Below, piece by piece: positions 9,120 through 17,997 of a stretch of 64,000 nucleotides of DNA; within the stretch, counting starts at the first letter, position 1; each line of letters starts with the position of its first letter. The notes under the pieces are model-generated. The model was not told the origin of the DNA. It did not search any database and was given only the letters and a program-made list of their open reading frames with translations. The stretch is from positions 22,616 through 86,615 of the forward strand of contig NZ_QRCB01000027.1 of NCBI RefSeq assembly GCF_009833095.1. The letters run 5' to 3'. The translations under genes were made by a program, and so were the position numbers. This DNA is from Nitrosomonas sp. JL21. GTDB lineage: Bacteria; Pseudomonadota; Gammaproteobacteria; Burkholderiales; Nitrosomonadaceae.

Positions 9120-10775
9120 TTAGGGAATTGAGTTGGTTGTTACCGACTCATGGGAAGTGGAAGAAGCTGGGGTTCCGCCGGCAAAATGAGAGACCTTCGG
9201 CGCCGTCACACCGATATGAAAACGATTGATCGCTTCCTGGATGCGCTGATCTTCTCGGGTGATGCGCGCATGCTGTCGTAGATGGTCCAGCCAGGAATCG
9301 ACCTGGAAGATCTCGATATAATGGCCAGGTGCAGCGAGATCCTCAAATACGCCCCAGGCAAACGCGCCATCCCGACGCCGGATGATTCCCAGTGATTGTA
9401 TCGCCTGCAGAAAATCTGCCCGTCGGTCTATTGCAATGTTATATTCAATAGTCACCAGCACGGGGCCGCGATTTTTGTCCGGTTCTTCCGCGATGAGCGG
9501 GTGTGACCAATGATAAGACGGTGCAAGATCGGGTGGTTCCTGTGAACCGAGGCTGAATTTCCGCACCATCAACGCTGCGAGCACGGCGCCAGCAGCCGAA
9601 ATCAGCATTGCAACCGGTGTGTTGGTATATGCGGCAACCCAGCCCCATAGCAAGCTGCCCAGCGTCATGCCGGCGAAAAATATCATGATATACAGGGATA
9701 ACGCCCGTCCGCGAACCCAGGCTGGAACAGAAATCTGTGCGGCAACTTGCAGCGATGACAGGGTCGTGAGCCAAGCCGCGCCGCAAATCGCCATGACGAC
9801 GCACAATGCCACTTCATTACGGATCGTCGCGATAGCCAGAGTAGTCAGCGCATAGACCGTGGTTGCGATAAACACCATGTGACCGCGAGTTGTCTGCGTG
9901 CGTATGCTGGGCAGCACGATAGCGGCAATGACCGCGCCGATTCCGGCAGAAGTCAATAAAAAACCATATGTTCCCGGGTTCCCCGCAAGCTCATGCCGCG
10001 CAATCAACGGCAGCAGAGCCCAGACGGAGCTTGCGAAGACAATGAAAGCGGTTGCACGAACCAGCACTGCACGAAAGGATGAGGCCATCCAGCTATAACG
10101 CAGTCCGGCCCGTAATGCCTGTAAGAAACGTTCGGACGGTAAAGCGTGCTCATCCGGCAGACGTTTCCAATACCATAACATGACGATCATGCCGATGAAC
10201 GAAATCATATTGAGGCTATAAGCAACCCACGCGCCAAACTGAGCCAACACCAAACCGCCGATAGCAGGACCGATCGATCGTGATACATTCATCGACAGCG
10301 AATTCAGCACAACAGCTTGCGGTAGCAAGTTTCTGGGCACGAGTTCAGCAATGGCGGCGCTCAAGGCTGGCATTGCCATCGCCGTGCCCAATCCCAGGGC
10401 AAAAGTCAGAACCAGCAAACTCCAGGCATTCAATTGACCCGTTGCGGTGAGTACAGCCAGCATGGCCGCAGTCATCGTCATCCAGATTTGGGTGACGATC
10501 AGATAACGGCGGTGATCAATGGTATCGGTGAGCGCTCCCGCTATGAGTGCCAACATCACGACAGGTAGCGAAGTAGCCGCTTGCACCAGAGATACCATTA
10601 CCGGAGAAGATGACAGATCGGTCATGACCCAGCCGGATGTGGTTGTGTTGATCCAGGTACCGATATTGGAACCTAATGATGCGAGCCAGAATATCCGGAA
10701 TGCCGGAAGCTGTAAGGGTCCCCATGCGCCAGCAGGCGAGCCGGGCGAGGTATCAGCTCCAGAAGGTTGGCTCAT
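9120..10775 (-). CDS. MFS transporter with C-terminal ABM-like domain
   Basis: A 551-residue inner-membrane exporter of the MFS_3/EntS-like type. After a short soluble N-terminus, FRIFWLASLGSNIGTWIN begins TM1, and the loop ALTDTIDHRRYLI is the characteristic basic cytoplasmic loop; about 12 TM segments run to residue 405. The last 120 residues (VLVTIEYNIAIDRRADF onward, with FEDLAAPGHYIEIFQVDSW) resemble an antibiotic-biosynthesis-monooxygenase fold, an attachment seen in this MFS subgroup. The start at 10775 (MSQPSG) avoids overlap with the amidohydrolase. Its substrate is unknown; it is the last gene of the pirin/hydrolase cluster. Confidence 0.88.
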   Translation of the reverse strand: MSQPSGADTSPGSPAGAWGPLQLPAFRIFWLASLGSNIGTWINTTTSGWVMTDLSSSPVMVSLVQAATSLPVVMLALIAGALTDTIDHRRYLIVTQIWMTMTAAMLAVLTATGQLNAWSLLVLTFALGLGTAMAMPALSAAIAELVPRNLLPQAVVLNSLSMNVSRSIGPAIGGLVLAQFGAWVAYSLNMISFIGMIVMLWYWKRLPDEHALPSERFLQALRAGLRYSWMASSFRAVLVRATAFIVFASSVWALLPLIARHELAGNPGTYGFLLTSAGIGAVIAAIVLPSIRTQTTRGHMVFIATTVYALTTLAIATIRNEVALCVVMAICGAAWLTTLSSLQVAAQISVPAWVRGRALSLYIMIFFAGMTLGSLLWGWVAAYTNTPVAMLISAAGAVLAALMVRKFSLGSQEPPDLAPSYHWSHPLIAEEPDKNRGPVLVTIEYNIAIDRRADFLQAIQSLGIIRRRDGAFAWGVFEDLAAPGHYIEIFQVDSWLDHLRQHARITREDQRIQEAINRFHIGVTAPKVSHFAGGTPASSTSHESVTTNSIP

Positions 10776-10824
10776 CAGCGAAATGTCGGGCGTGAGGTGA
10801 CGGGAAAATGAAGCCGGCCAGGCA

Positions 10825-12804
10825 TCATACCCAACATGAACAACCCAGCGCGCCCCAGAAACCGTTTTGATCGGCGGCTGCCACGGCACTCTGGTAAGCG
10901 CGTCCATGCGCATGGCCATGCACAAGACAGCTATTGCCGCAGCCACAAGCCGTCGGCGCGAATGCGTGTACCGGTGCTGAGCCTGCTATTGACTTGGAGT
11001 AGCCGCCAAAGCGATTTACGGGCGACCAATCGGGCATCGCTGGCGGTAGCGGTGGCGCCAATCCGCTGAATTCATCAGCGGCGTAAACAATTTTGCCGTC
11101 AACCAGAGTCAGCACGGAAACCAATTGACGAATTTCATGGTCGGGAATTTCGAAATAATCTGCGGAAAGCACGGCCAGATCGGCATATTGGCCAGTTTTA
11201 ATCTGTCCTTTCGCACCTTCTTCATTGGAGAACCAGGTATTTGCGTGGGTATAAAGGCGTAACGCGGTTTCACGGTCGATCAGATTTTCTTGAGGATATA
11301 GAGGCAGACCGCCGACAGTTTTGCCCGTGATCAGCCAGTACAGCGCATTCCATGGATCATAGCTGGCAACCCGGGTTGCATCGGTGCCTGCGCCGACGTT
11401 CACACCCATCTCCAGCATGCGCCGGTAGGGTGGCGTCCGCTCTGCTGCTTTGCGGCCGTAACGCTGCACGAAATATTCGCCTTGATACGCCATGCGATGC
11501 TGGATTGCTATGCCTCCGCCCAATTTGGCGATGCGCTCAAGGTTGCGGTCAGATACCGTTTCAGCATGATCAAAAAACCAGTGGAGGCCGTCAAAAGGAA
11601 TCTCGCGGTTCACTTGCTCGAATACATCCAATGCTTGTGAAATCGTCTCATCATAGGTGGCATGCAGACGAAACGGCCAACGATGGCTGGCAAGGAGGCG
11701 CACAACGGCGCTCAGATCGTTTCCCATACCGGAAGGCAGATTCGGGCGCGGCATTCGGAAATCCTCGAAATCTGCTGCGGAGAAAACCAGCATTTCGCCG
11801 GCGCCATTGTGGCGGTAATAGCGATCGCCATATCCTGGTTGGATCATTTTGATCCATTTGGAAAAATCAGTGATTTCTTCGTTGGGCTTCTGCGTGAACA
11901 AATTGTAAGCAATCCGCAATGTCAGCTCGCCTGTCTTGTGCAGTTCTTCAATGACTTTGTAATCATCGGGATAATTCTGGTAGCCACCACCGGCATCGAT
12001 GACGCTGGTTACGCCTAGGCGATTCATTTCGCGCATGAAATGGCGCGTGGAATTGATTTGGTACTCGTACGGCAATGACGGGCCCCGGGCCAGTGCTGAA
12101 TAAAGAATCAGTGCATTGGGTTCCGCCAGCAACAGACCGGTGGGTTCGCCGTGGCTGTCCTTGGCGATCAACCCGCCCGGCGGATTGGGCGTCTCGCGAT
12201 CGTAGCCGCAAGCGCGCAGCGCGGCGCGGTTCAGCAGGGCGCGGTCGTACAGATGCAATATGAAAACAGGCGTATCCGGCGCCACGGCATTGATTTCATC
12301 CAGCGTGGGCAAGCGTTTTTCTGCAAACTGCAGTTCGGAAAATCCCCCTACTACCCGCACCCATTGGGGCGCCGGCGTGCGCGCTGCCTGCTCTTTCAGG
12401 CGGCGCATCGCATCGGCCAGCGAAGGAAGGCCATCCCAGCGCAATTCCAGGTTATAGTTGAGTCCGCCGCGGATCAAGTGCAGGTGCGAATCAATCAATC
12501 CTGGAATGACACGGCGACGGTTAAGGTCGATGACATCCGTATCGTTGGCAGCCAGCCGCATGACCTCATCATCGCTAGCTACTGCAATGAATTGACCATT
12601 TGCGATCGCGACTGCGGTGGCGTGGGGATTCTGGCGGTCGAGCGTGGCGAATCGGCCGTTGCGCAGTATCAATTGGGCTTTTGGGTTCTGCATTGATGTT
12701 CCTCCAGAAGTTTCAGCAAGCACGCCAGCTTTCGAAAGCAATAAAGATGCTCCGGCTGCTTGCAGAATACGGCGCCGGTGTTGGTTTACCGCGCTGTTCC
12801 CCAT
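10825..12804 (-). CDS. Tat-exported amidohydrolase (YtcJ-like)
   Basis: A 659-residue metal-dependent hydrolase of the amidohydrolase-3 group. A likely twin-arginine signal, RRRILQAAGASLLL, lies at residues 10-23, pointing to folded export to the periplasm. The metal-binding HxH is in LIDSHLHL (His107, His109), and later FDHAETVS and GAGTDATRVASYDP match family motifs. The last 41 residues form a Cys/His-rich tail (Cys620, 622, 626, His629, 631, 633, Cys655, 657) ending FWGALGCSCWV, which could bind another metal or anchor the protein. The substrate is unknown. It sits 50 bases upstream of the MFS gene. Confidence 0.85.
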   Translation of the reverse strand: MGNSAVNQHRRRILQAAGASLLLSKAGVLAETSGGTSMQNPKAQLILRNGRFATLDRQNPHATAVAIANGQFIAVASDDEVMRLAANDTDVIDLNRRRVIPGLIDSHLHLIRGGLNYNLELRWDGLPSLADAMRRLKEQAARTPAPQWVRVVGGFSELQFAEKRLPTLDEINAVAPDTPVFILHLYDRALLNRAALRACGYDRETPNPPGGLIAKDSHGEPTGLLLAEPNALILYSALARGPSLPYEYQINSTRHFMREMNRLGVTSVIDAGGGYQNYPDDYKVIEELHKTGELTLRIAYNLFTQKPNEEITDFSKWIKMIQPGYGDRYYRHNGAGEMLVFSAADFEDFRMPRPNLPSGMGNDLSAVVRLLASHRWPFRLHATYDETISQALDVFEQVNREIPFDGLHWFFDHAETVSDRNLERIAKLGGGIAIQHRMAYQGEYFVQRYGRKAAERTPPYRRMLEMGVNVGAGTDATRVASYDPWNALYWLITGKTVGGLPLYPQENLIDRETALRLYTHANTWFSNEEGAKGQIKTGQYADLAVLSADYFEIPDHEIRQLVSVLTLVDGKIVYAADEFSGLAPPLPPAMPDWSPVNRFGGYSKSIAGSAPVHAFAPTACGCGNSCLVHGHAHGRAYQSAVAAADQNGFWGALGCSCWV

Positions 12805-12831
12805 GTTTCCTCGCCTTTGGAAATTGACTAT

Positions 12832-13461
12832 TTATTTCTTGGTAATGGCGAAATAGCTCGTCATCAGGTTGCGGTAGTTAGGCAGATAGCTGGAAAATAA
12901 AGCGCCCAGGCCTTCGATATCATTACGCCAGTCACGGTGCAATTCACAAGCCACGCCAAACCAGCTCATCATCTGCACACCGGCTGACTGCATGCGCGCC
13001 CAGGCGGCATCACGGGTCACTTCATTGAAAGTGCCGGAGGCATCGGTAACTACAAATACTTCATAACCCTCCTCGATCGCGGATAACGCTGGAAAAGCAA
13101 CACAGACTTCGGTCACCACACCGGCGATGATGAGCTGTTTGCGACCGGTTTTTTTGATCGCATTGACAAAATCCTCGTTATCCCAGGCATTGATATTGCC
13201 AGGGCGAGCGACATACGGCGCAGTAGGATGCATCTCCTTGATTTCCGGAACCAGCGGTCCATTCGGGCCGTCCTCAAAACTGGTGGTCAGGATGGTCGGC
13301 AACTTGAAATATTTGCCACAGGCTGTCAGGGCCAACACGTTATTCTTGAACTCATTTGGTGAAAAATCCTGTACCAGTGAAATCAGGCCTGCCTGATGAT
13401 CCACCAATAGCAAAACAGCATCATCTTTAGAAAGCCGGTTGTATTTGAAAGTCTTGTTCAT
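12832..13461 (-). CDS. isochorismatase-family hydrolase (YcaC-like), copy 1
   Basis: A 209-residue cysteine hydrolase of the isochorismatase superfamily. The triad Asp is in LLLVDHQAGLI, a Lys in AIKKTGRKQLIIAG, and the nucleophile Cys in VVTEVCVAFPAL. A region with TSFEDGPNGPLVPEI is shared with the second copy at 13858-14490. YcaC-type proteins form ring oligomers and their physiological substrates are largely unknown. It lies on the same strand between the amidohydrolase and a SnoaL-like gene. An exact reaction cannot be read from sequence. Confidence 0.88.
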   Translation of the reverse strand: MNKTFKYNRLSKDDAVLLLVDHQAGLISLVQDFSPNEFKNNVLALTACGKYFKLPTILTTSFEDGPNGPLVPEIKEMHPTAPYVARPGNINAWDNEDFVNAIKKTGRKQLIIAGVVTEVCVAFPALSAIEEGYEVFVVTDASGTFNEVTRDAAWARMQSAGVQMMSWFGVACELHRDWRNDIEGLGALFSSYLPNYRNLMTSYFAITKK

Positions 13462-13498
13462 TATTGTGTTCCTTTCATTGGTTGTTGATTATGAGTTT

Positions 13499-13849
13499 TT
13501 AATACAGCGCATAGAAACGGTCACTGATGATCTTGCCATCCTTCCAGTGCTGAACCGCCACTTGATCAAACTTTTTGTGACCAAAATCTTTATGTTTGTA
13601 TTCATAGTGCCATTCGGTCATCGTTACGTTTTCTCCTATGGCGGTCGATACAATTTCCGATTGGAGCCATGCTTCAACGCCTTCGAATAATTCGGATTCT
13701 CGTTCTTTGGCTTGCTTCAAGCCTTTCGCCACCACATCATTTTTCTCGATTACGATGCAATCGGGATGGTAATACTTATCCATCGATTCCAGAATTTCAC
13801 CGTTGAGGATCATCCGATTCAGGTCGTTAAGTTTTTCTTCCAAGGTCAT
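13499..13849 (-). CDS. SnoaL/NTF2-like small protein
   Basis: A 116-residue protein with the alpha-plus-beta cone pattern of the NTF2/SnoaL superfamily: N-terminal helices (LEEKLNDLNRMILNGEILESMDKYY), then HPDCIVIEKNDVVAKG, and later strands with TEWHYEYKHK and VAVQHWKDGKIISDRFYALY. Members are small-molecule binding or isomerase-like proteins; no catalytic residue can be fixed here. It is sandwiched between two isochorismatase-like genes with gaps under 40 bases, which suggests a shared operon. Confidence 0.78.
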   Translation of the reverse strand: MTLEEKLNDLNRMILNGEILESMDKYYHPDCIVIEKNDVVAKGLKQAKERESELFEGVEAWLQSEIVSTAIGENVTMTEWHYEYKHKDFGHKKFDQVAVQHWKDGKIISDRFYALY

Positions 13850-13857
13850 TTTTATTC

Positions 13858-14490
13858 CTAGTTCTTCGCTTTCTGTACGGCCTGAGCCTTGTCGTAACTC
13901 TCAATCAGCAGTCGATAGTGCAACATAGGATAATCTGCATAAAGATCAGCAAATGCCATTGCTTCTGGCCGATTCCATGTTACTTGCAGCTCAGAAATAA
14001 CTGCGAGTGTATCGATAGGAATCACTCCCGCTTGTACAATGCGAGCAACAGTTAATTCTGTAGCCATTGTGCTCCAGTTGCCCGAAGCATCCACAACAGC
14101 ATAGACTTTGTAGCCGTCAGCCACGGCGCTGATGGAAGGGAAGGCCATGCATACGCTGGTTAGCGTACCGGCAAGAATGAGCGTTTTACGCCCAGTGGCT
14201 TCAACCGCCTTAACAAAATCGGGGCTATCCCAAACATTGATTTCACCACGGCGCCCCACATACTGCGCGTGCGGAGCAGCTTGGTGGATTTCCGGAATCA
14301 ATGGACCGTTCGGGCCATCCGGAACGGATGCGGAGGTAATCACCGGCATTTTGAGTATGGTTGCGACTTTGGCAAGTGCGATGGCATTGCGGCGCAAGTC
14401 TGATACCGGAATGTCCTTGACCAACTGGAATAGTCCGCTCTGGTGGTCGATCAGAAGCATCAGAGCTTCGTTGGGGTTGATGTGACTCAT
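13858..14490 (-). CDS. isochorismatase-family hydrolase (YcaC-like), copy 2
   Basis: A 210-residue paralogue of the protein at 12832-13461, with the same layout: [10 protein letters not shown] (Asp), [14 protein letters not shown] (Lys) and [12 protein letters not shown] (Cys). The tails differ, so the two are not a recent duplication. Nucleotide identity is also clearly imperfect. An ACAGGAGAAT ribosome-binding region precedes the ATG. It follows pirin with a 72-base gap on the same strand. Confidence 0.88.
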   Translation of the reverse strand: MSHINPNEALMLLIDHQSGLFQLVKDIPVSDLRRNAIALAKVATILKMPVITSASVPDGPNGPLIPEIHQAAPHAQYVGRRGEINVWDSPDFVKAVEATGRKTLILAGTLTSVCMAFPSISAVADGYKVYAVVDASGNWSTMATELTVARIVQAGVIPIDTLAVISELQVTWNRPEAMAFADLYADYPMLHYRLLIESYDKAQAVQKAKN

Positions 14491-14562
14491 CGTATTTATT
14501 CTCCTGTGGTTTGATTAAATAAAAAAATTACCGCTTGAATGAGGCTGGCTGATTAAAACAAT

Positions 14563-15468
14563 CTATGCCGTATGTGCTCGTGATATTTTTCCCATTTTGC
14601 CGCTCTGGTAGTCTATCTTGGCCTGGCGAATTTCCTCCGCAGTATTCATCACAAACGGGCCGCTGCCTGCGATCGGTTCGTCGATCGGTTCACCGCCCAA
14701 TAACAGCGCGATGGTTTCGGGATCGCTGCTGATGCGGATATGATCGCCGGTTCGGTCAAACAGACCGACTTCCGCTGTATTGATAGTTTCAGAATTATTG
14801 ACACGCACCGATCCCTTCAGCACTGCCAACAAGGTGTTGTAACCATCCGGCACGGCAAGGTCGATAGGTTGATTGCTGGTCAAACGCAAATCCCATACGT
14901 CCATCGGTGTGAAGGTGTGGGCTGGCCCAGTAGCTTCGCCGAATTTTCCTGCAATGACGCGCACCCGGCCTTTATTCTCCGGTAGATCGATGACAGGAAT
15001 TTGACTAGCCAGGATACTTTGGTAGCGAGGTGGCGACATTTTGTCCTTGGCTGGCAAGTTGACCCACAATTGCACCATCTCCAGCACACCGCCATGTTGC
15101 GCAAATTCACGACCGTGGAATTCTTCATGAACCAGGCCGGAAGCAGCCGTCATCCATTGCACATCACCGGGGCCGATCTTGCCGCCACCACCGGAACTGT
15201 CACGATGCTCCACTTCACCGCTATACACGATAGTGACTGTTTCAAAACCGCGGTGTGGATGCTCTCCAACGCCGTGGCGCTGTTCGGTCGGCGAAAACTC
15301 CATCGGCCCGGCATAATCAAACAATAGGAAAGGACTGATCATCGAACCCAGTTCTGGATATGAAAACAAGGAACGTACCGGGAAACCGTCACCAACCCAG
15401 TGTTGCTGTACATTTCGTTGGGTGCGTATTAGTTTTTTGACAGATGCTTCAGGTTGTATCGTCGGCAT
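14563..15468 (-). CDS. pirin family protein
   Basis: A 301-residue bicupin. The N-terminal cupin carries the pirin metal ligands His70, His72, His114 and Glu116 (GEHPHRGFETVT and GLVHEEFHGRE). Bacterial pirins of this type often have quercetin 2,3-dioxygenase-like activity or modulate metabolism by protein contact; which applies here is unknown. The C-terminal domain is intact. It is the first gene of the 9.1-15.5 kb minus-strand cluster and is divergent from an HxlR regulator. Confidence 0.93.
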   Translation of the reverse strand: MPTIQPEASVKKLIRTQRNVQQHWVGDGFPVRSLFSYPELGSMISPFLLFDYAGPMEFSPTEQRHGVGEHPHRGFETVTIVYSGEVEHRDSSGGGGKIGPGDVQWMTAASGLVHEEFHGREFAQHGGVLEMVQLWVNLPAKDKMSPPRYQSILASQIPVIDLPENKGRVRVIAGKFGEATGPAHTFTPMDVWDLRLTSNQPIDLAVPDGYNTLLAVLKGSVRVNNSETINTAEVGLFDRTGDHIRISSDPETIALLLGGEPIDEPIAGSGPFVMNTAEEIRQAKIDYQSGKMGKISRAHTA

Positions 15469-15507
15469 GGCTTATTACTCTCCACAAGAAATTTATATTT
15501 ACGTGAT

Positions 15508-15535
15508 AGATTAATCCCATTAGCTTGGATTACAA
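15508..15535 (-). promoter_or_regulatory. pirin-cluster promoter overlapped by an inverted repeat
   Basis: On the minus strand, TTGTAA (15535-15530) and TAATCT (15513-15508) are spaced 16 bases, a good sigma-70 match about 40 bases before the pirin start. The inverted repeat TAATCC-N9-GGATTA at 15512-15532 fills the spacer, the place expected for a repressor. The divergent HxlR gene is the obvious candidate regulator. No binding data exist; this is inferred from position and symmetry. Confidence 0.5.
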
Positions 15536-15574
15536 GTACGCACAAACAGGATACCGTCAAAAAGGAGGTGAAAA

Positions 15575-15895
15575 ATGCCCAGCAAAGCAGCTTATTGCTC
15601 GGTTGAAGTTACACTGAAAGTGATTGGGGGACGATGGAAGGTATTAATTATTAAGCAGCTATTAAACGGCACCATGCGATTTAATCAGCTGCAAAGAGAT
15701 TTAGCAGGAATTACTCATCGCACCTTGAGCCGACAGTTGCGCGAGATGGAGGCAGATCAATTGGTTATCAGAAACGATTTCAACGAGATTCCTCCGCGCG
15801 TTGAATATTCGCTATCTCCGGTAGGGTATTCACTTAAAGCCATTCTGTTTGCGATGGATGAATGGGGAAGAAAATATCATGTTACGGTCAAATAA
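15575..15895 (+). CDS. HxlR-family transcriptional regulator
   Basis: A 106-residue winged-helix DNA-binding protein. The family opening is present (CSVEVTLKVIGGRWKVLII), followed by the recognition region RFNQLQRDLAGITHRTLSRQLREME and the wing with PPRVEYSLSPVG. Cys8, at the position of the redox-active N-terminal cysteine in several HxlR sensors of electrophiles or quinones, is conserved, so redox or electrophile sensing is plausible. An AAGGAGGTG ribosome-binding site precedes the ATG. It is divergent from pirin, with a candidate operator between them. Confidence 0.92.
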   Translation: MPSKAAYCSVEVTLKVIGGRWKVLIIKQLLNGTMRFNQLQRDLAGITHRTLSRQLREMEADQLVIRNDFNEIPPRVEYSLSPVGYSLKAILFAMDEWGRKYHVTVK

Positions 15896-16057
15896 TTCCG
15901 AGAACTTTATTTGTCTCTGGCATGAAATTTTTCCCATCCGCTCTGACTTAACTCTGTATTCGTATTGCATGCGGTTCAGTTGCATGCAACGCAGTAGCGC
16001 TATACAGTGACTATCGTGAGTAGCTTTCTCAGGTTTATCAATAAACAGGAAGATATC

Positions 16058-16627
16058 ATGACAAAAATTCTCGGAATTACAGGAAGCCTGCGTAGTGGTT
16101 CGTTTAATACCGCTTTGTTGCGCACGGCTGCAGGGTTAATGCCAAGTGGCGTTACGCTGGAGATCGCAACACTCAAGGGTATCCCGCTCTATGACGGAGA
16201 TGTCGAGGTCAATGAGGGTATTCCCGAAGCGGTTCTTGTGCTGCAAGAACAAATTGCTGCTGCCGATGGATTATTGCTCGCTACACCAGAGTACAACAAT
16301 TCCATGCCGGGTGTATTCAAAAATGCGATCGACTGGCTATCGCGGCCACCCAGCGGTATTGCACGAATTTTTGGTGATCGTCCGGTTGCGGTGATCGGTG
16401 CGTCGCCTGGCGGATTCGGTACAGTTCTGTCCCAAAATGCTTGGCTTCCTGTATTACGAACATTAGGTATGCGTCCATGGTTTGGTGGGCGGCTACTCGT
16501 ATCGCGGGCGCACCACGTTTTTAACGAATCAGGTGAGATGGTCGATGAAGCGGTGCGTAAGCAATTTCAAGATTTTCTTAATGGGTTTGCAGCGTTTGTT
16601 CAAGCCAGTAGCAAGTTGCGGAGCTGA
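16058..16627 (+). CDS. NADPH-dependent FMN reductase
   Basis: A 189-residue flavodoxin-like reductase of the ChrR/SsuE-related group. The FMN phosphate loop is GSLRSGSFN near residues 9-17, and the second flavin motif is TPEYNNSMPGVFKNAIDWLSRP near 83-104. Such enzymes reduce quinones, chromate or azo compounds, or supply reduced flavin. The start at 16058 follows AGGAAG; the longer frame from 16007 adds unrelated residues. Together with the pirin cluster and WrbA it adds to a quinone/electrophile-response theme. Confidence 0.9.
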   Translation: MTKILGITGSLRSGSFNTALLRTAAGLMPSGVTLEIATLKGIPLYDGDVEVNEGIPEAVLVLQEQIAAADGLLLATPEYNNSMPGVFKNAIDWLSRPPSGIARIFGDRPVAVIGASPGGFGTVLSQNAWLPVLRTLGMRPWFGGRLLVSRAHHVFNESGEMVDEAVRKQFQDFLNGFAAFVQASSKLRS

Positions 16628-16680
16628 AATTATTAACCCGATGTTAAGGTGAATCAGGAAGCCAGGGTGCCAGCAATGAC

Positions 16681-16848
16681 TTGGCGTCGGATGAATTTGA
16701 ACTAACAGTTGATCAATGCCTTAAAGGAAAGGGATTAGATTACTGGCGCATAAGCGTACAGGTCGTGGCCGAGGCAGTAACAATGATCAACCACTCGAAA
16801 CAGCTGCGCTCTGCATCCCAATCTTTCCTAGGAGAACCATTATGGTGA
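16681..16848 (+). CDS. possible 55-residue small ORF upstream of carbonic anhydrase
   Basis: An open frame begins at TTG 16681 and ends in a TGA that overlaps the carbonic anhydrase ATG (TTATGGTGA). Its composition, with DEFELTVDQCLKGKG and DYWRISVQVVAEAV, looks more protein-like than most shadows. No ribosome-binding site is evident and the frame is closed by a TAA at about 16645. It could be a remnant of a lost gene, a small coupled protein or chance. No family was recognised. Confidence 0.2.
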   Translation: MASDEFELTVDQCLKGKGLDYWRISVQVVAEAVTMINHSKQLRSASQSFLGEPLW

Positions 16849-17567
16849 ATCGGAATATCACGCGCAGGCAATGTTTACTTGGGGCTTGTGGTTTGGGTTT
16901 GGGGATGGCTGTGGGTGTCAAAGCCGAAACACCTTCCTCCAACCCAATCAATGTGGAAAATGCGGAGCCTTACCCGCGTAACGCCAGTGAAGCGTTGGCG
17001 CGATTGAAAGATGGAAATCGACGGTTCATGGATGATAGGCCGCGTCATGCGCACGAAAATATTTCCTGGAGAAGTCTACTCGTCGAGACTCAAAGACCTT
17101 TCGCTACCATCCTGGGTTGCAGCGATTCGCGCGTGCCTCCCGAACTCATTTTCGACGCCGGATTTGGTGAGCTTTTCACGATACGGCTGGCCGGCAACAT
17201 CATCTCGGAAGACGTGATCGGTTCTTTGCAATATGCCGTGGTTCATCTGCATATCCCGTTAATAGTCGTGCTGGGACATGAAGGTTGTGGAGCCGTTACC
17301 GCCACTGTGGAAGAGATGCTTGATAAGGTTAAGGAACCAGAACGTATTGAGTCGTTGATCCAATTGATCAAGCCCGGATTAAGCAAGCTCGATTTGAAGC
17401 AGAGCCATAGCGCTTTACTAAGCGCAGCCGTGGAGGCGAATGTTCGTTGGTCCATCCAGCAACTTTCTGCTCTTCCAGAAAGAAAACGGATCGTCGTAGA
17501 AAAACGCGCGATCCTGATGGGAGGCGTTTATGAGCTGGCGACGGGGCGCGTCCGTTTTCTTGATTAG
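16842..17567 (+). CDS. beta-class carbonic anhydrase with export signal
   Basis: A 241-residue beta carbonic anhydrase interconverting CO2 and bicarbonate. Zinc ligands are Cys93, His146 and Cys149 (GCSDSR and GHEGCG), with the Asp95-Arg97 dyad. An N-terminal signal, TRRQCLLGACGLGLGMAVG, has a twin-arginine pair and a possible lipobox (LGAC), so the enzyme is probably exported to the periplasm. The mature domain starts about residue 45. AGGAGA precedes the ATG. In an autotroph an exported enzyme would supply bicarbonate at the envelope, but that role is inferred. Confidence 0.94.
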   Translation: MVNRNITRRQCLLGACGLGLGMAVGVKAETPSSNPINVENAEPYPRNASEALARLKDGNRRFMDDRPRHAHENISWRSLLVETQRPFATILGCSDSRVPPELIFDAGFGELFTIRLAGNIISEDVIGSLQYAVVHLHIPLIVVLGHEGCGAVTATVEEMLDKVKEPERIESLIQLIKPGLSKLDLKQSHSALLSAAVEANVRWSIQQLSALPERKRIVVEKRAILMGGVYELATGRVRFLD

Positions 17568-17997
17568 ATCGATGTGTTTAAGATATTTTTCATGACAACC
17601 TTAAGGGATTGATTTTTATCGTTCCGAAATGTGTGGTGTGCCCCATCTTGAAAAGTATATTTTCGAGTACTGGTTAACACTGCAATTTGCGCAGGCAATT
17701 AATCGGCACTTCCATAGGTTGTATTGATATTTCACAAGTCAGAGATATCCTATATGCCATCACATATTGTTATGGTCGGGGGAAAGCGTTTTCCACCAAA
17801 TATCGATACTATACAAACTAATCCATCTTTGTATTACCCTCTTACGAGTCGAGCTTTGTAGGTATCAGAGGCTGATCTCTTTTTTTCGGTACCTCTTAGG
17901 AAACATTATGTAAGTAGCAAGTGGGTATGTTTTTTTTGAGATGAGCCATAACCTTGCTATATTTTCAGATTTAATCCGATGCATTTAGGAGGTGAGA
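17568..17997 (+). promoter_or_regulatory. 430-base leader with promoter of the solenoid gene
   Basis: An AT-rich non-coding stretch. A good sigma-70 promoter is seen at TTGAGA 17936-17941 and TATATT 17958-17963, spaced 16 bases, placing a start about 30 bases before the gene. A weak stem (ATCAG/CTGAT) followed by TTTTTTT at about 17865-17887 may end upstream transcripts. AGGAGG at 17987-17992 is a near-perfect ribosome-binding site for ATG 17998. Confidence 0.5.
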
